Positions 16,660-26,538 of a DNA stretch of 64,000 bases are shown in pieces. The translations under genes and the position numbers were made by a program. The stretch's first letter is position 1. Every line of letters begins with the position of its first letter. The stretch covers positions 62,001 through 126,000 of the forward strand of contig NC_010505.1 in the NCBI RefSeq assembly GCF_000019725.1, written 5' to 3'. The DNA comes from Methylobacterium radiotolerans JCM 2831 (GTDB taxonomy: Bacteria > Pseudomonadota > Alphaproteobacteria > Rhizobiales > Beijerinckiaceae). The notes under the pieces are model-generated. The model did no database searches. It was not told the DNA's origin and saw nothing but the letters and a program-made list of their open reading frames with translations.

Positions 16660-17835
16660 GTGCCGCCTCTGCCGATCCTCGCCCTCGCCGTCGCCTCGTT
16701 CGGGATCGGCACCACCGAATTCGTCATCATGGGCCTGCTCCCGGAGGTGGCGCAGAGCTTCGGCGTCACCATTCCGCAGGCGGGCTATCTGGTCTCGGGC
16801 TACGCCATGGGCGTGGTCGTCGGCGCGCCGATCGTGGCCATCGCTACCGCGGGACTGCCGCGCAAGACCGCGCTCCTCGCGCTGATGGCCGTGTTCCTCG
16901 CGGGCAACCTCGGTTGCGCGCTGGCACCCAGCTACGGCCTCCTGATGGCCGCGCGGATCCTGACGGCCTTCGCCCACGGCGCGTTCTTCGGCATCGGCGC
17001 CGTCGTGGCGCGGGATCTCGTGCCGCGGGAGAAGCGGACGCAGGCGGTCTCGCTGATGTTCGCGGGCCTCACCCTCGCCAACGTGCTCGGCGTGCCGCTC
17101 GGCACCGCCCTCGGGCAGGAGGCGGGCTGGCGCTCGACCTTCTGGGCGGTGGTCGTGATCGGGCTCGCGGCGGGGCTCGCGATCCAGCTCTGCGTGCCGG
17201 ATGGGCTCCCCGGGACGCGCGGCCGGCTCGTGAGCGAGTTCCGCGCGCTCGGGCGCTGGCCGGTGCTGCGGCCGATGCTGATCTCGACCCTGTCCTCGGT
17301 GAGCTTCTTCACGGTGTTCACCTATGTCACGCCGTTCCTGACCGGGGTGACCGGATTCACGCCGCAGGGCGTGACCGGCGTGCTGTTCGCCGCCGGCACG
17401 GGCCTGACCGTCGGCAATCTGCTGGGCGGCCATCTGGCCGACCGGGGTCCGATGGCGACGATCATCGGCAGTTTCCTGGGCATCGTGGCGGCCCTGCTGG
17501 TGCTCGCTGCGGTAGCGCACCATCCCGTGCTCACGGTGGCGGTGGTGGTGCTCTGGTCGGGGCTGGTCTTCGCCCTCGTCTCGCCCCTGCAGATCTGGGT
17601 CGTGGAGGCGGCCAGCGACGCCCCGAACCTCGCCTCCACGTTGAACCAGGGCGCCTTCAATCTCGGCAACGCCGCCGGCGCCTGGATCGGCGGCACGGCG
17701 CTGACGCTCGGGGCCGGTTACGGCCAGCTGCCGCTGATCGCCGCGGCGGTGTCGCTCGCCGGCCTCGGGCTGGTGCTCACCGCGGTCAGTCGCGGGCGCC
17801 AGGGCGCCGCCCCGGCATCCGCGCCCGGGGCCTGA
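16660..17835 (+). CDS. MFS transporter, AraJ/arabinose-efflux type
   Basis: 391-residue integral membrane protein with about twelve hydrophobic segments. LALAVASFGIGTTEFVIMG at the N-terminus and FAHGAFFGIGAVVARDLVP match the AraJ/YdhP/sugar-efflux group of the major facilitator superfamily, proton-driven exporters of sugars or drugs. Initiation at GTG 16660 (GAAGGA upstream) places the first membrane helix at the N-terminus; an upstream start at 16540 adds a hydrophilic Arg-rich stretch unlike the family. It ends 4 bp from the convergent glutamate dehydrogenase gene. The substrate cannot be predicted. Confidence 0.9.
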   Translation: MPPLPILALAVASFGIGTTEFVIMGLLPEVAQSFGVTIPQAGYLVSGYAMGVVVGAPIVAIATAGLPRKTALLALMAVFLAGNLGCALAPSYGLLMAARILTAFAHGAFFGIGAVVARDLVPREKRTQAVSLMFAGLTLANVLGVPLGTALGQEAGWRSTFWAVVVIGLAAGLAIQLCVPDGLPGTRGRLVSEFRALGRWPVLRPMLISTLSSVSFFTVFTYVTPFLTGVTGFTPQGVTGVLFAAGTGLTVGNLLGGHLADRGPMATIIGSFLGIVAALLVLAAVAHHPVLTVAVVVLWSGLVFALVSPLQIWVVEAASDAPNLASTLNQGAFNLGNAAGAWIGGTALTLGAGYGQLPLIAAAVSLAGLGLVLTAVSRGRQGAAPASAPGA

Positions 17836-17839
17836 TCGC

Positions 17840-20800
17840 TCAGTCGGTCCGGACGAGGTCGCCGAGCAGGCTCGCCGCCACGGTCGCCTTGGACACCGTC
17901 AGGCCGGACGCACTGATCGCGTCGACGGCCTCGCGGATCCGCGCGAGCGGTGCGCCGCGCGCCCGGATCCAGGCCTCCACCGCGTCCGGCCCGGCGCCGA
18001 GATCCGCCACCACCTCGGCCGTCAGCTTTCGGTGCGCGGCGGCGATGCCGGCGCCCGCCCGCTCCAGGGCGACGCGGTCGAACGTGTCGGCCACCGGCAC
18101 GGTCCGGGCCGCGGCGGCGAGATCGTCCAGGCGGAAGGCGTGTTCCAGGGCGAAATGCGTCGCCGCGACCTCCTCGACCGGCCGGCCGCTGGCCTCGGCG
18201 ACCCGGACGATGTCGGGGCCGGAGACCAGCGCCCCGAGCGAGGCGAGGCGCCGCGCCTGGGCCGGCGCCATGCCGTGCCCGGTCAGCTCAGACTCGCGGG
18301 CGCCGATCGTCGCCAGCGCCTCGTCGCCGAGCACCTTGGGCAGGGCCGCCTCCACGGCGGCGATGCCGTCCCTATAGCGGGCGACCACCGGCGCGAGGCC
18401 GCCGCTCAGGTCGAGGTTGCGGATGAACCACACGATGCGGTTCGTCAGCAGATCCTGCACCTCCGCGTAGAGGTCGAGCTGCCCCGTGCCGGAGACCCGG
18501 CCCGCGAGGCCGTCGATGGCGAGGTTCAGCTCCATCAGGCCGAACGCGTCGCGAGTTACCGCGTAGGCCTTGGCGATGGTCGCGGCGTCGGCCCCGGTGC
18601 CGTCGACGAGGCGCGTCACCAGCGACGGGCCGCCGCGGTTGACGATGATGTTGGCGAGTGCCGTGGCGATGATCTCGCGGCGCAGCCGATGGCCCTTGAC
18701 GGCGTCCGGGAAGCGATCGCGCAGGGCTTTCGGGAAGTAGCGCTGCAGCTCGCGGTCGAAATACGGGTCGTTCGGCACGGCGCTCTCGAGGATCGCGTCG
18801 TGCAGCGACAGCTTCGCGTAGGCCAGCAGCACCGCGTATTCCGGCCGGGTCAGCCCCTCGTTCCGCCGCATGCGCTCGGCGAGCGTGCCGTCGTCCGGCA
18901 GGAACTCCACCGCCCGGTCGAGCCGCCCCTCCGCCTCCAGCGCCTGCATCGTCCGCATCGCGAAGCCGGTCTCGCCGAGGCCGCCGCGCTGGGCGAGGGA
19001 CAGGGCGAGCGTCTGCAACTCGTTGTTGCGCAGCACGAGGCGCCCCACCTCGTCGGTCATGTCGGCGAGAAGGGCGTTGCGCGCCTCGTAGCTGAGCCTC
19101 CCGTCCCGCTCCGGCGTCATGAGCGCGATCTTGATATTGACCTCGACGTCCGAGGTGTTCACGCCGGCCGAGTTGTCGATGGCGTCGGTGTTGAGCCGGA
19201 CGCCCGCGCGCGCCGCCTCGATGCGTCCGCGCTGCGTCAGGCCGAGATTCGCGCCCTCGCCGACGACCTTCGCGCGCAGCTCCGGCCCGGTGATGCGCAG
19301 GGCATCGTTGGCGCGGTCGCCGGCATCCTCGTCGGTCTCGGTGGTGGCCCGGACATAGGTGCCGATACCGCCGAACCAGAGCAGGTCGGCGGGCGCCTTC
19401 AGGATCGCCTGCATCAATTCGGTGGGCGTCGCTTCGGACCGATCGAAGCCCAGTGCGGACCGAATCGCGTCCGAGAGCGGCACGGTCTTCAGGCTGCGCG
19501 AGAACACGCCGCCGCCGTCCGAGATCAGGCTCCTGTCGTAGTCCGCCCAGGAGGACCGCCCCAGGTCGAACAGACGCCGCCGCTCGGCGAAGCTGCGCGC
19601 GGCGTCCGGGTTCGGGTCGAGGAAGATGTCGCGGTGGTCGAAGGCCGCGATCAGGCGGAGGCTCGCGGAGAGCAGCATGCCGTTGCCGAACACGTCGCCC
19701 GACATGTCGCCGACGCCGACCGTGACGATAGGGTCGGTCTGCACGTCGACATCGATCTCGCGGAAGTGCCGGCGCACCGCCTCCCAGGCGCCGCGGGCAG
19801 TGATGCCCATGCCCTTGTGGTCGTAGCCCTGGCTGCCGCCGGACGCGAACGCGTCGCCCAGCCAGTGGCCCTTCTCCAGCGAGAGGGCGTTGGCGATGTC
19901 CGAGAAGGTGGCCGTACCCTTGTCGGCCGCCACCACCAGATAGGCGTCGTCGGGATCGTGCCGCACCGTGCCGGGCGGCGGCACGATGGCGTTGTCGACG
20001 ATGTTGTCGGTCAGCTCGAGGAGCGTGCGGATGAAGATCCGGTAGCTCTCGGTCCCCTCCTGCATCCAGGCGGCCCGGTCGGAGGCCGGCGGCAGCCGCT
20101 TCGGGAAGAAGCCGCCCTTCGCGCCGACCGGCACGATCACGGCGTTCTTCACCTGCTGGGCCTTCACGAGGCCGAGGATCTCGGTGCGGAAATCCTCCGG
20201 CCGGTCGGACCAGCGCAGCCCGCCACGGGCGACGTAGCCGAAGCGCAGGTGCACGCCCTCGACGCGGGGCGCGTAGACGAAGATCTCGAAGAACGGCCGC
20301 GGCAGCGGCATCGCCGTCACCTTCGCGCAGACGAACTTGAAGCTGATCGTCTCCCGGGGCTGCCCGTCGGCGCCGGTCTGGTAGAAGTTCGTCCGCACCG
20401 CCGCCTCGACGAGATTGACGAACCGACGCAGGATCCGGTCGTCGTCGAGGCTCGTGACACCGGCGAGGGCGGTCTCGATGCCGGCGCGCACCTCCGCCTC
20501 CTGGGCTGTCCGGTCGCCGGCGAGGGCGGGGTCGAACCGGGCGCGGAACAGGGCCACGATCGCGCGCGCGATCCCGGCGTGGCGGCTCAGCGTGCCCGCG
20601 AGATAGTCCTGCCCGTAGCGGATGCGCAGCTGGCGCAGGTAGCGGCCGAGGGCCCGGAGCAGGGCCGCCTCCCGCCAGGGCAGGGCAGCCTCCAGGACGA
20701 GCCGGTTGTAGCCGTCGGACTCGGCGATGCCGTCCGCGATGGCGAGCATCGCCGCCTCCAGCGGCCGCTCCAGCGCCGCGAGGTGGATCGGGGCGCCGGT

Positions 20801-22684
20801 GGCGCGCTCGATCAGCATGTCGTGCAGCCAGACCTGCGCGGCCTCCTCCGTGCCGGACGGCGCGATCTGGTACGTGCGCTCGTTGAGGACGCGGAAACCG
20901 AGATTCTCCAGCGCCGGGACCCGGTCGGACAGCGCGATCGCCGTGCCGCGCGAGAACGCCTTCAGGCGGACCTGCGCGGCGGCGTCGCTGGGGCGCCGAT
21001 CGAGATGGACAGCCCGCGGCTGCGTCTCACCGAGGCCGTCGAGGACCAGCACGTCCGCGACGGCGCTCTCGGGCTGGAAATCGTCCCGGTAGGCGGCCGA
21101 GAACGCGTCGCCGTATCGGGCGGCCAGCCGGCGCGCGCGGTCGCCGCCCTGGGATTCGGCCAGCGCCGCCCGCAGCGCGTCGCCCCAGGTTCGGACCAGG
21201 GCGACGATCCCGGCCTCGAGGGAGGCGGGATCGTGCTCGGGGCTGCCCTGATCGGGCAGGCCGATGATGTAGTGGATCCGGGCCAGCGAGCCTTCCGGAT
21301 AGTCGGGGTAGGCCGCGCTGAGCCGCCCGCCGTAGGTCTCGGCCAGATAGCTGCCGATCCGGCCGCGAACCGCGGAATCGTAGCGGTCCTTCGGGACGTA
21401 GACGAGAAGCGAGACGAACCGGCCGAACCGATCGGGGCGGGACAGCACGCGGACCCGCGGCCGGTCGGCCAGCGCGGCGATCGCCAGGGTGAACCGGTAG
21501 AGCCGCTCGCTGTCGATCTGGAAGAGCTCGTCCCGCGGGTAGCCCTCCAGCACGGCGAGGAGGCTCCGGCCGGCATGGCTCGTCGGGTCCAGGCCGGCGC
21601 GATCGACCACGGCCTCCACCTTCCGGCGCAGCACGGGAACCTCGCGGGCCGGGCTCGTGTAGGCGGAAGCGGTGAACAGGCCGACGATCCGCACCTCGCC
21701 CGAGAGTTTGCCGAGGCCGGAGAACAGCTTGACGCCGACATAGTCCAGGTAGGCCGAGCGGTGGACCCGCGACTTCACGCTGGCCTTGGTGATGATCAGC
21801 GGCTGCGGCTCCTCCAGGAAGGCGAGGATCTCCGGCGTGTAGTCCACCGGCGTCCGGCCCCGGCGCAGGGGCGTGGCGCCGGGATCGCGGAGCACGCCGA
21901 GGCTCGACCCCTCGACCAATGGGTGGGCATCGCCCGCGATGCCGTGCTCCTGCATGCCGAGGATGAGGAACTGGCCGTCCGTCAGCCATTCGAGGAAGGC
22001 GCGCGCCTCCTCGGTCTCCGTTCCCGGCATCGGCGTCGGCCCGCGCCCGAGATCGGCGGCGAGGTCGGTGAGGCGCGCCAGCATGGCGTCGCGGTCGTCA
22101 CCCGCCAGGGCGACGTCGCGGTAGACGGCCGCGAGGGCGTTCAGGAGCCGCTCGCCGGTCTCAACCGCCAGGCGGTCGAGATGGATGTGGATGAAGCTCT
22201 CGCGCGCGAGACTCCCCTGCGCGTCCGCGGTCGTCTCTCCGACCACCCGGATGAGCCCGCCCGAGCCGTCCCGCTCCACGCCGAGGATCGGGTGCGCGAC
22301 GAGCTGCGGAGCGAGGCCCTGCTCGGTCAGTTCGGCCAGGGTCGAGTCCAGCAGGAATCGCCGGTTGTCGTTGATGACCTCGAGGACCGTCGTCTCGCGC
22401 GGATGGCCGTCGCGCACCAGCTCGCGGTCGCTCAGGCGCATCCGCGCCGGGTCGCCGGGCCTGCGGGGCTCGGACAGGAAGGCGCGGGCGCGGGCGGCGA
22501 GGTCCGCCAGGACCGAGGCGTCGTAGGGGGCGAGATCCTCCGGTGTCACGCGGCCGAACAGGTCGCGGACGAAGCCGCCCGGGCCGCCCTGCTCGGTGAC
22601 GATGTCGGCGGCCGCCTCTATCAGCCCGGTGCGGGCCGTCTTCTGCTCCGAGGAGGACAACGCCGTCGCGGTCTCGAGTGTCAT
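17840..22684 (-). CDS. gdhZ: NAD-specific glutamate dehydrogenase, 180-kDa class
   Basis: 1614-residue enzyme that deaminates glutamate to 2-oxoglutarate with NAD+, feeding the TCA cycle from amino acids. The long N-terminal region contains ACT-like regulatory modules. The catalytic GDH domain starts near residue 780: FVYAPRVEGVHLRFGYVARGG, WSDRPEDFRTEILGLVKAQ, VGAKGGFFPKRLPP (substrate lysine) and the dinucleotide fold VGVGDMSGDVFGNGML. This matches the Streptomyces/Pseudomonas/Caulobacter large-GDH family in length and order. The ATG at 22684 has GGGAGAAG seven bases upstream, better than the frame's ATG at 22708. Single gene, convergent with the MFS gene. The long open frame on the opposite strand is a codon-bias artefact. 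Confidence 0.95.
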   Translation of the reverse strand: MTLETATALSSSEQKTARTGLIEAAADIVTEQGGPGGFVRDLFGRVTPEDLAPYDASVLADLAARARAFLSEPRRPGDPARMRLSDRELVRDGHPRETTVLEVINDNRRFLLDSTLAELTEQGLAPQLVAHPILGVERDGSGGLIRVVGETTADAQGSLARESFIHIHLDRLAVETGERLLNALAAVYRDVALAGDDRDAMLARLTDLAADLGRGPTPMPGTETEEARAFLEWLTDGQFLILGMQEHGIAGDAHPLVEGSSLGVLRDPGATPLRRGRTPVDYTPEILAFLEEPQPLIITKASVKSRVHRSAYLDYVGVKLFSGLGKLSGEVRIVGLFTASAYTSPAREVPVLRRKVEAVVDRAGLDPTSHAGRSLLAVLEGYPRDELFQIDSERLYRFTLAIAALADRPRVRVLSRPDRFGRFVSLLVYVPKDRYDSAVRGRIGSYLAETYGGRLSAAYPDYPEGSLARIHYIIGLPDQGSPEHDPASLEAGIVALVRTWGDALRAALAESQGGDRARRLAARYGDAFSAAYRDDFQPESAVADVLVLDGLGETQPRAVHLDRRPSDAAAQVRLKAFSRGTAIALSDRVPALENLGFRVLNERTYQIAPSGTEEAAQVWLHDMLIERATGAPIHLAALERPLEAAMLAIADGIAESDGYNRLVLEAALPWREAALLRALGRYLRQLRIRYGQDYLAGTLSRHAGIARAIVALFRARFDPALAGDRTAQEAEVRAGIETALAGVTSLDDDRILRRFVNLVEAAVRTNFYQTGADGQPRETISFKFVCAKVTAMPLPRPFFEIFVYAPRVEGVHLRFGYVARGGLRWSDRPEDFRTEILGLVKAQQVKNAVIVPVGAKGGFFPKRLPPASDRAAWMQEGTESYRIFIRTLLELTDNIVDNAIVPPPGTVRHDPDDAYLVVAADKGTATFSDIANALSLEKGHWLGDAFASGGSQGYDHKGMGITARGAWEAVRRHFREIDVDVQTDPIVTVGVGDMSGDVFGNGMLLSASLRLIAAFDHRDIFLDPNPDAARSFAERRRLFDLGRSSWADYDRSLISDGGGVFSRSLKTVPLSDAIRSALGFDRSEATPTELMQAILKAPADLLWFGGIGTYVRATTETDEDAGDRANDALRITGPELRAKVVGEGANLGLTQRGRIEAARAGVRLNTDAIDNSAGVNTSDVEVNIKIALMTPERDGRLSYEARNALLADMTDEVGRLVLRNNELQTLALSLAQRGGLGETGFAMRTMQALEAEGRLDRAVEFLPDDGTLAERMRRNEGLTRPEYAVLLAYAKLSLHDAILESAVPNDPYFDRELQRYFPKALRDRFPDAVKGHRLRREIIATALANIIVNRGGPSLVTRLVDGTGADAATIAKAYAVTRDAFGLMELNLAIDGLAGRVSGTGQLDLYAEVQDLLTNRIVWFIRNLDLSGGLAPVVARYRDGIAAVEAALPKVLGDEALATIGARESELTGHGMAPAQARRLASLGALVSGPDIVRVAEASGRPVEEVAATHFALEHAFRLDDLAAAARTVPVADTFDRVALERAGAGIAAAHRKLTAEVVADLGAGPDAVEAWIRARGAPLARIREAVDAISASGLTVSKATVAASLLGDLVRTD

Positions 22685-22843
22685 CGCGCTTCTCCCGAAC
22701 CGGGTCACTCGCCCCAGCGATAGCAGCGTGACCGGCCGTGTCGATGACGGCGCCCGGCCGTTTCCGCGCCGACGGGTGTCGATCGTCGCGAACCGTCAGC
22801 GTCGGCTTGCCGGGCGCGCGATGCGTGCATATACACCTATGCC

Positions 22844-23260
22844 ATGAGCGCCCCGTCGCCCGAGCCGTGCACCTGCTCCGCCCTGCGTCGCGCCACGCGG
22901 GCGCTGACGGCGAGCTACGACGCCGCCCTGAAGCCGACCGGCCTCCGGGTGACGCAATTCGCGATCCTGCGTCATCTGGACCGGCTCGGGCCAGTCCCGG
23001 TCTCGCGCCTCGCTGCCGAGGCGGCGCTGGAGCGGACCACGATGGGCCGCAACCTCGACCCGCTCAAGCGCCGCGGCCTCGTCGCGATCACCCCCGGCGC
23101 GGCGGATCCGCGCGAGCGCCGCGTGTCCCTGACCGCGTCGGGCCGGGAGGCTCTCGCGGCCGCGACGCCCTACTGGCGCGAGGCGCAGAGCCGCATCAAT
23201 GCCCGGGTCGATCCCGCGACCGTCTCCGCGGTGGCGGAGGCCCTGATCTCCGCCGCCTGA
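22844..23260 (+). CDS. MarR-family transcriptional regulator
   Basis: 138-residue winged-helix regulator. The HTH and wing are visible as FAILRHLDRLGPVPVSRLAAE, MGRNLDPLKRRGLVA and DPRERRVSLTASGREALAAA. Cys residues at positions 9 and 11 near the dimer-forming N-terminus (CTCSALRRATRAL) resemble MarR proteins of the thiol- or phenolic-sensing kind. It sits 29 bp upstream of an MFS transporter on the same strand, the classic local repressor-exporter arrangement. ATG at 22844. The ligand is unknown. Confidence 0.92.
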   Translation: MSAPSPEPCTCSALRRATRALTASYDAALKPTGLRVTQFAILRHLDRLGPVPVSRLAAEAALERTTMGRNLDPLKRRGLVAITPGAADPRERRVSLTASGREALAAATPYWREAQSRINARVDPATVSAVAEALISAA

Positions 23261-23289
23261 CCGATCTGCACCGCTTCCGGAGCCCGTCC

Positions 23290-24576
23290 ATGACCGCCCT
23301 GACAGAGACGCGCCCCGGCTCGCGCCTGCACTATGCCTGGATCGTCGTCGCGGTGACCTTCCTGGTCCTGCTCGTCGGGGCCGGGGTCCGCGCCACGCCG
23401 AGCGTGCTAATCGTCCCCTGGGAGCGGGAGTTCGGCTGGACGGCGGCCACGATCGGCGTCGGCATCGCGCTCAATATCTTCCTCTACGGGATGATCGGCC
23501 CGTTCGCGGTGGCGATCATCGAGCGGTTCGGCCTGCGGCGCTCGGTCTGCGGCGCGCTGCTGATCCTGGCGATCGGCACCGCCGCCACGAGCCTGATGAC
23601 CGCGCCGTGGCAGATGGTCCTGCTCTGGGGCCTGGTCGTCGGATCCGGATCCGGCATGGTGGCCAACGTGCTCGGCGCCACCGTGGCAGGTCGCTGGTTC
23701 GCCAAGCGCCGGGGCCTCGTGCTCGGCCTGCTGACCGCGAGCAGCGCAACGGGGCAGCTCGTCTTCCTGCCGATGCTGGCCTCGATCGCGGTGGGGCAGG
23801 GCTGGCGGTCCGTCTCCCTGGTGGTCGCCGGCGCGACCCTGGCGTTGATCCCGCTGGCCGCCCTGTTCCTGCGCGACCGACCGGCAGATCTCGGGCTACC
23901 CCGCTACGGCGAGGACGCGGTGACGCCGACGCCGGTTCTGACCGAGAACCCGGCCGTGCGGGCGCTTCGCGGTCTGCGCATCGGCCTGCGCTCCCGGGAT
24001 TTCTGGCTGCTCGCCGGGACGTTCTTCATCTGCGGCGCCTCGACCAACGGGCTGATCGGCACCCACCTGATCCCGGCCTGCATCGATCACGGCATCGCCG
24101 AGGTCACGGCCGCCGGTCTTCTGGCGCTGATGGGGATCTGCGACCTGATCGGCACCACGGCGTCGGGCTGGCTCACCGACCGGTTCGACTCGCGCAAGCT
24201 CCTCGCCTGGTACTACGGGCTGCGCGGCCTCTCGCTGATCTTCCTGCCCTACTCGTTCGACTACAGCTTCTACGGATTGTCGCTGTTCGCGGTCTTCTAC
24301 GGGCTCGACTGGATCGCCACGGTGCCGCCCACCGTCCAGCTCGCCGGCAAATCCTTCGGGGAGGAGAACGCCGCGCTGATGTTCGGCTGGATCGCGGCCG
24401 CGCACCAGATCGGCGCGGCGTCCGCGGCGTGGCTCGCCGGCATGGTCCGGACCGAGAGCGGCACCTATCTCGGTGCCTTCGTGTCGGCCGGCCTGCTCTG
24501 CCTGGTCGCCGCCCTGATGGCCGCCTTCGTCGGTCGGAAACCGAGCGAGCCGGTCCTGCGCCCGCTGCCGGCCTGA
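23290..24576 (+). CDS. MFS transporter (monocarboxylate/oxalate:formate-like)
   Basis: 428-residue, about twelve-helix membrane protein. LHYAWIVVAVTFLVLLVGAG at the first helix, TPSVLIVPWEREFGW and GWLTDRFDSRKLLAWYYGLRG fit the MCT/OFA branch of the major facilitator superfamily, which moves small organic anions. It follows the MarR gene by 29 bp and is probably under its control. A second MFS gene follows after 87 bp. Start at ATG 23290. Confidence 0.9.
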   Translation: MTALTETRPGSRLHYAWIVVAVTFLVLLVGAGVRATPSVLIVPWEREFGWTAATIGVGIALNIFLYGMIGPFAVAIIERFGLRRSVCGALLILAIGTAATSLMTAPWQMVLLWGLVVGSGSGMVANVLGATVAGRWFAKRRGLVLGLLTASSATGQLVFLPMLASIAVGQGWRSVSLVVAGATLALIPLAALFLRDRPADLGLPRYGEDAVTPTPVLTENPAVRALRGLRIGLRSRDFWLLAGTFFICGASTNGLIGTHLIPACIDHGIAEVTAAGLLALMGICDLIGTTASGWLTDRFDSRKLLAWYYGLRGLSLIFLPYSFDYSFYGLSLFAVFYGLDWIATVPPTVQLAGKSFGEENAALMFGWIAAAHQIGAASAAWLAGMVRTESGTYLGAFVSAGLLCLVAALMAAFVGRKPSEPVLRPLPA

Positions 24577-24663
24577 ACTGCGCGGCGCGGGCAGGGTTGT
24601 CACAACTGCGCCGCGAAGGACGAGCCCTGGTCGGCGCATTCCAGCGCATTCCGAGAGCCCGCC

Positions 24664-25935
24664 GTGACCATCGCGATTCGGCCCGTCCCGCCGGTCCAGG
24701 ACGTCCGCGCCCCGCGACCCTGGTCGGGGCCGGGCTTCGCCGAGTTCGTCGCCATCATCGCCCTGATGATGGCGGTGACGGCGATCTCCATCGACAACCT
24801 GCTGCCCGCGTTCCCGGCCATCGAGGCGCGCTTCGCCGTGCCCGATCCCAACCGGCTGCAGCTCCTCGTCTACGTCTACATGATCGGCTTCGGCTTCGCG
24901 CAGATCGTCTACGGACCGGTCTCCGACGCCCTCGGGCGCCGGCCGGTGCTGCTGGCGAGCCTCGCCATCTACGTGGTCGGCTGCGGCCTCGCCATGGTGG
25001 CGCCGAGCTTCGGCTGGCTGCTCGCCGCGCGGATCATCCAGGGCATCGGCGCCGCCGGCGGGCGGGTGCTGTCGGTGGCGATCGTGCGCGACCGGTTCGC
25101 CGGCCGCGAGATGGCGAGCGTGATGTCGCTCACCATGATGGTGTTCCTGATCGTCCCGATGATCGCGCCGGCGATCGGCGGCATGATGCTGGCGCTGGGC
25201 TCGTGGGTCTACGTCTTCGTCTCGATGCTGGTCCTCGCCTTCTGGCTGACACTCTGGTTCTCCCTGCGGATGCCCGAGACCCTGCACCCGGAGTACCGTC
25301 GGCCGCTCTCGCCGGCCGCGACCTGGGAGGCGATCCGGCTGACGCTGAAGACCCGCGTTGCCGTCGGCTACGCCACCGCGCTCGGGCTGATGACCGGCTG
25401 CATCATGGGCTACGTCGGCTCGGCCCAGCAGGTCTTCGATACCGGCCTGTACCACCTCGGGCCGCTCTTCCCGCTGGCCTTCGGGCTCGTGGCCGGCGCC
25501 ATGGGCGCGGCGACGCTGATCAACGCCCGCGTGGTCAGGCGGCTCGGGATGCGGGCGATGTCGCACAGCGGCGTCATCGCGTTCACGCTGGTCGGCTTGG
25601 TGCAGGTCGGCGTCGGCCTCGCCTATCGCGGCCACCCGCCGCTGGCGCTGTTCCTCTCGATCCTCGCGGTGAACCAGTTCCTGATCAGCTTCGCGATGCC
25701 GAATTTCAACGCCCTCGCGCTGGAGCCGCTCGGCGCCATCGCCGGCACGGCCTCGTCGTTCCTGGGTTTCTACACGACGATCCTGGGCGCGCTCTGCGGC
25801 TTCCTGATCGGCCAGTCCTTCGACGGCACGGTGCTTCCCGTGGCGATCGGCTACGCCAGTCTGGGCGCCCTGGCGCTCCTCGTGGTCGCGTGGACCGAGC
25901 GCGGCCGACTCTTCCGCGGCGGCGTCGGCGGTTGA
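24664..25935 (+). CDS. MFS multidrug effluxer, Bcr/CflA type
   Basis: 423-residue membrane protein with about twelve hydrophobic segments. The 12-helix exporter motif A appears as YGPVSDALGRRPVLL after the second helix, and motif C as VPMIAPAIGGMMLALGSW in the fifth. Both are typical of Bcr/CflA drug-proton antiporters. Start is GTG 24664, with a hydrophilic 30-residue N-terminus. It may be part of the marR-MFS transcription unit. The substrate is unknown. Confidence 0.9.
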   Translation: MTIAIRPVPPVQDVRAPRPWSGPGFAEFVAIIALMMAVTAISIDNLLPAFPAIEARFAVPDPNRLQLLVYVYMIGFGFAQIVYGPVSDALGRRPVLLASLAIYVVGCGLAMVAPSFGWLLAARIIQGIGAAGGRVLSVAIVRDRFAGREMASVMSLTMMVFLIVPMIAPAIGGMMLALGSWVYVFVSMLVLAFWLTLWFSLRMPETLHPEYRRPLSPAATWEAIRLTLKTRVAVGYATALGLMTGCIMGYVGSAQQVFDTGLYHLGPLFPLAFGLVAGAMGAATLINARVVRRLGMRAMSHSGVIAFTLVGLVQVGVGLAYRGHPPLALFLSILAVNQFLISFAMPNFNALALEPLGAIAGTASSFLGFYTTILGALCGFLIGQSFDGTVLPVAIGYASLGALALLVVAWTERGRLFRGGVGG

Positions 25936-26010
25936 ACGGGCGCCCTTAACGCGGTCTTCAGCGGAAAGTTGCAAAGCTCCGGTCCTGATCCCCGCCGACC
26001 GGACACGCCC

Positions 26011-26538
26011 ATGCTCGCCCGCGCCCAGGACGGAACCCTCCTCGTCGCGCGCCTGCTGCTGGCCGCCGCGCTCCTGCCGACCGGGATCGCCCGGGCGCTC
26101 AACGTGTCGGGATTCGCGCTGACGCTCGCGGGGGCCGGGATGCCGTTTCCCAATGGCGTCGCCACCGCCGCCGTGCTGGTCCAGGTATTCGGACCGCTCG
26201 CCCTGATCCTCGGGGTCCTGCCCGGGCTCACCGGCTTGGCGCTCGCGCTGTTCGCCGCCGTGACGGCCTTCGTGCTCCACCCGTTCTGGTACTATGTGGG
26301 ACCCGCCGCGGTCGCCGAGCGCGCGCTGATGCTGGCCGATCTCGGCCTCGCGGGCGGGTTCCTCATGTACGCCCTGAGCGGTCCGGGCGCCCTCAGCTGG
26401 CAGGGCTGGCGCGCCGGAACCCGCGCGGCGGCGCCGAGCGCGAAGCCCGCCGCCGCGAAGGCGTCCGGCAAGGGCAGCGCGCCGCGGAACGGCGGCAAGC
26501 GCGCTGCCGGCAGGCCGCCGGCCCGCGCCGCGGCCTGA
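26011..26538 (+). CDS. DoxX-family membrane protein
   Basis: 175-residue protein with four predicted membrane segments. LLVARLLLAAALLPTGIARAL near the N-terminus, AGMPFPNGVATAAVLVQVFGPLALILG and HPFWYY follow the DoxX/YphA-like order. The C-terminal 45 residues are Lys/Ala/Gly/Arg-rich and disordered (AKPAAAKASGKGSAPRNGG), unusual for DoxX and probably facing the cytoplasm. DoxX proteins are small integral membrane subunits linked to thiol/sulfur redox or membrane stress, with no agreed reaction. ATG at 26011; its stop abuts the convergent MFS gene. Confidence 0.85.
   Translation: MLARAQDGTLLVARLLLAAALLPTGIARALNVSGFALTLAGAGMPFPNGVATAAVLVQVFGPLALILGVLPGLTGLALALFAAVTAFVLHPFWYYVGPAAVAERALMLADLGLAGGFLMYALSGPGALSWQGWRAGTRAAAPSAKPAAAKASGKGSAPRNGGKRAAGRPPARAAA

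Noticed and set aside
18032..22723. A 1563-codon open frame antisense to the glutamate dehydrogenase gene
   Set aside because: Long antisense frames are expected in very GC-rich coding sequence; the translation is low-complexity, His/Arg/Gly-rich, and has no family resemblance.
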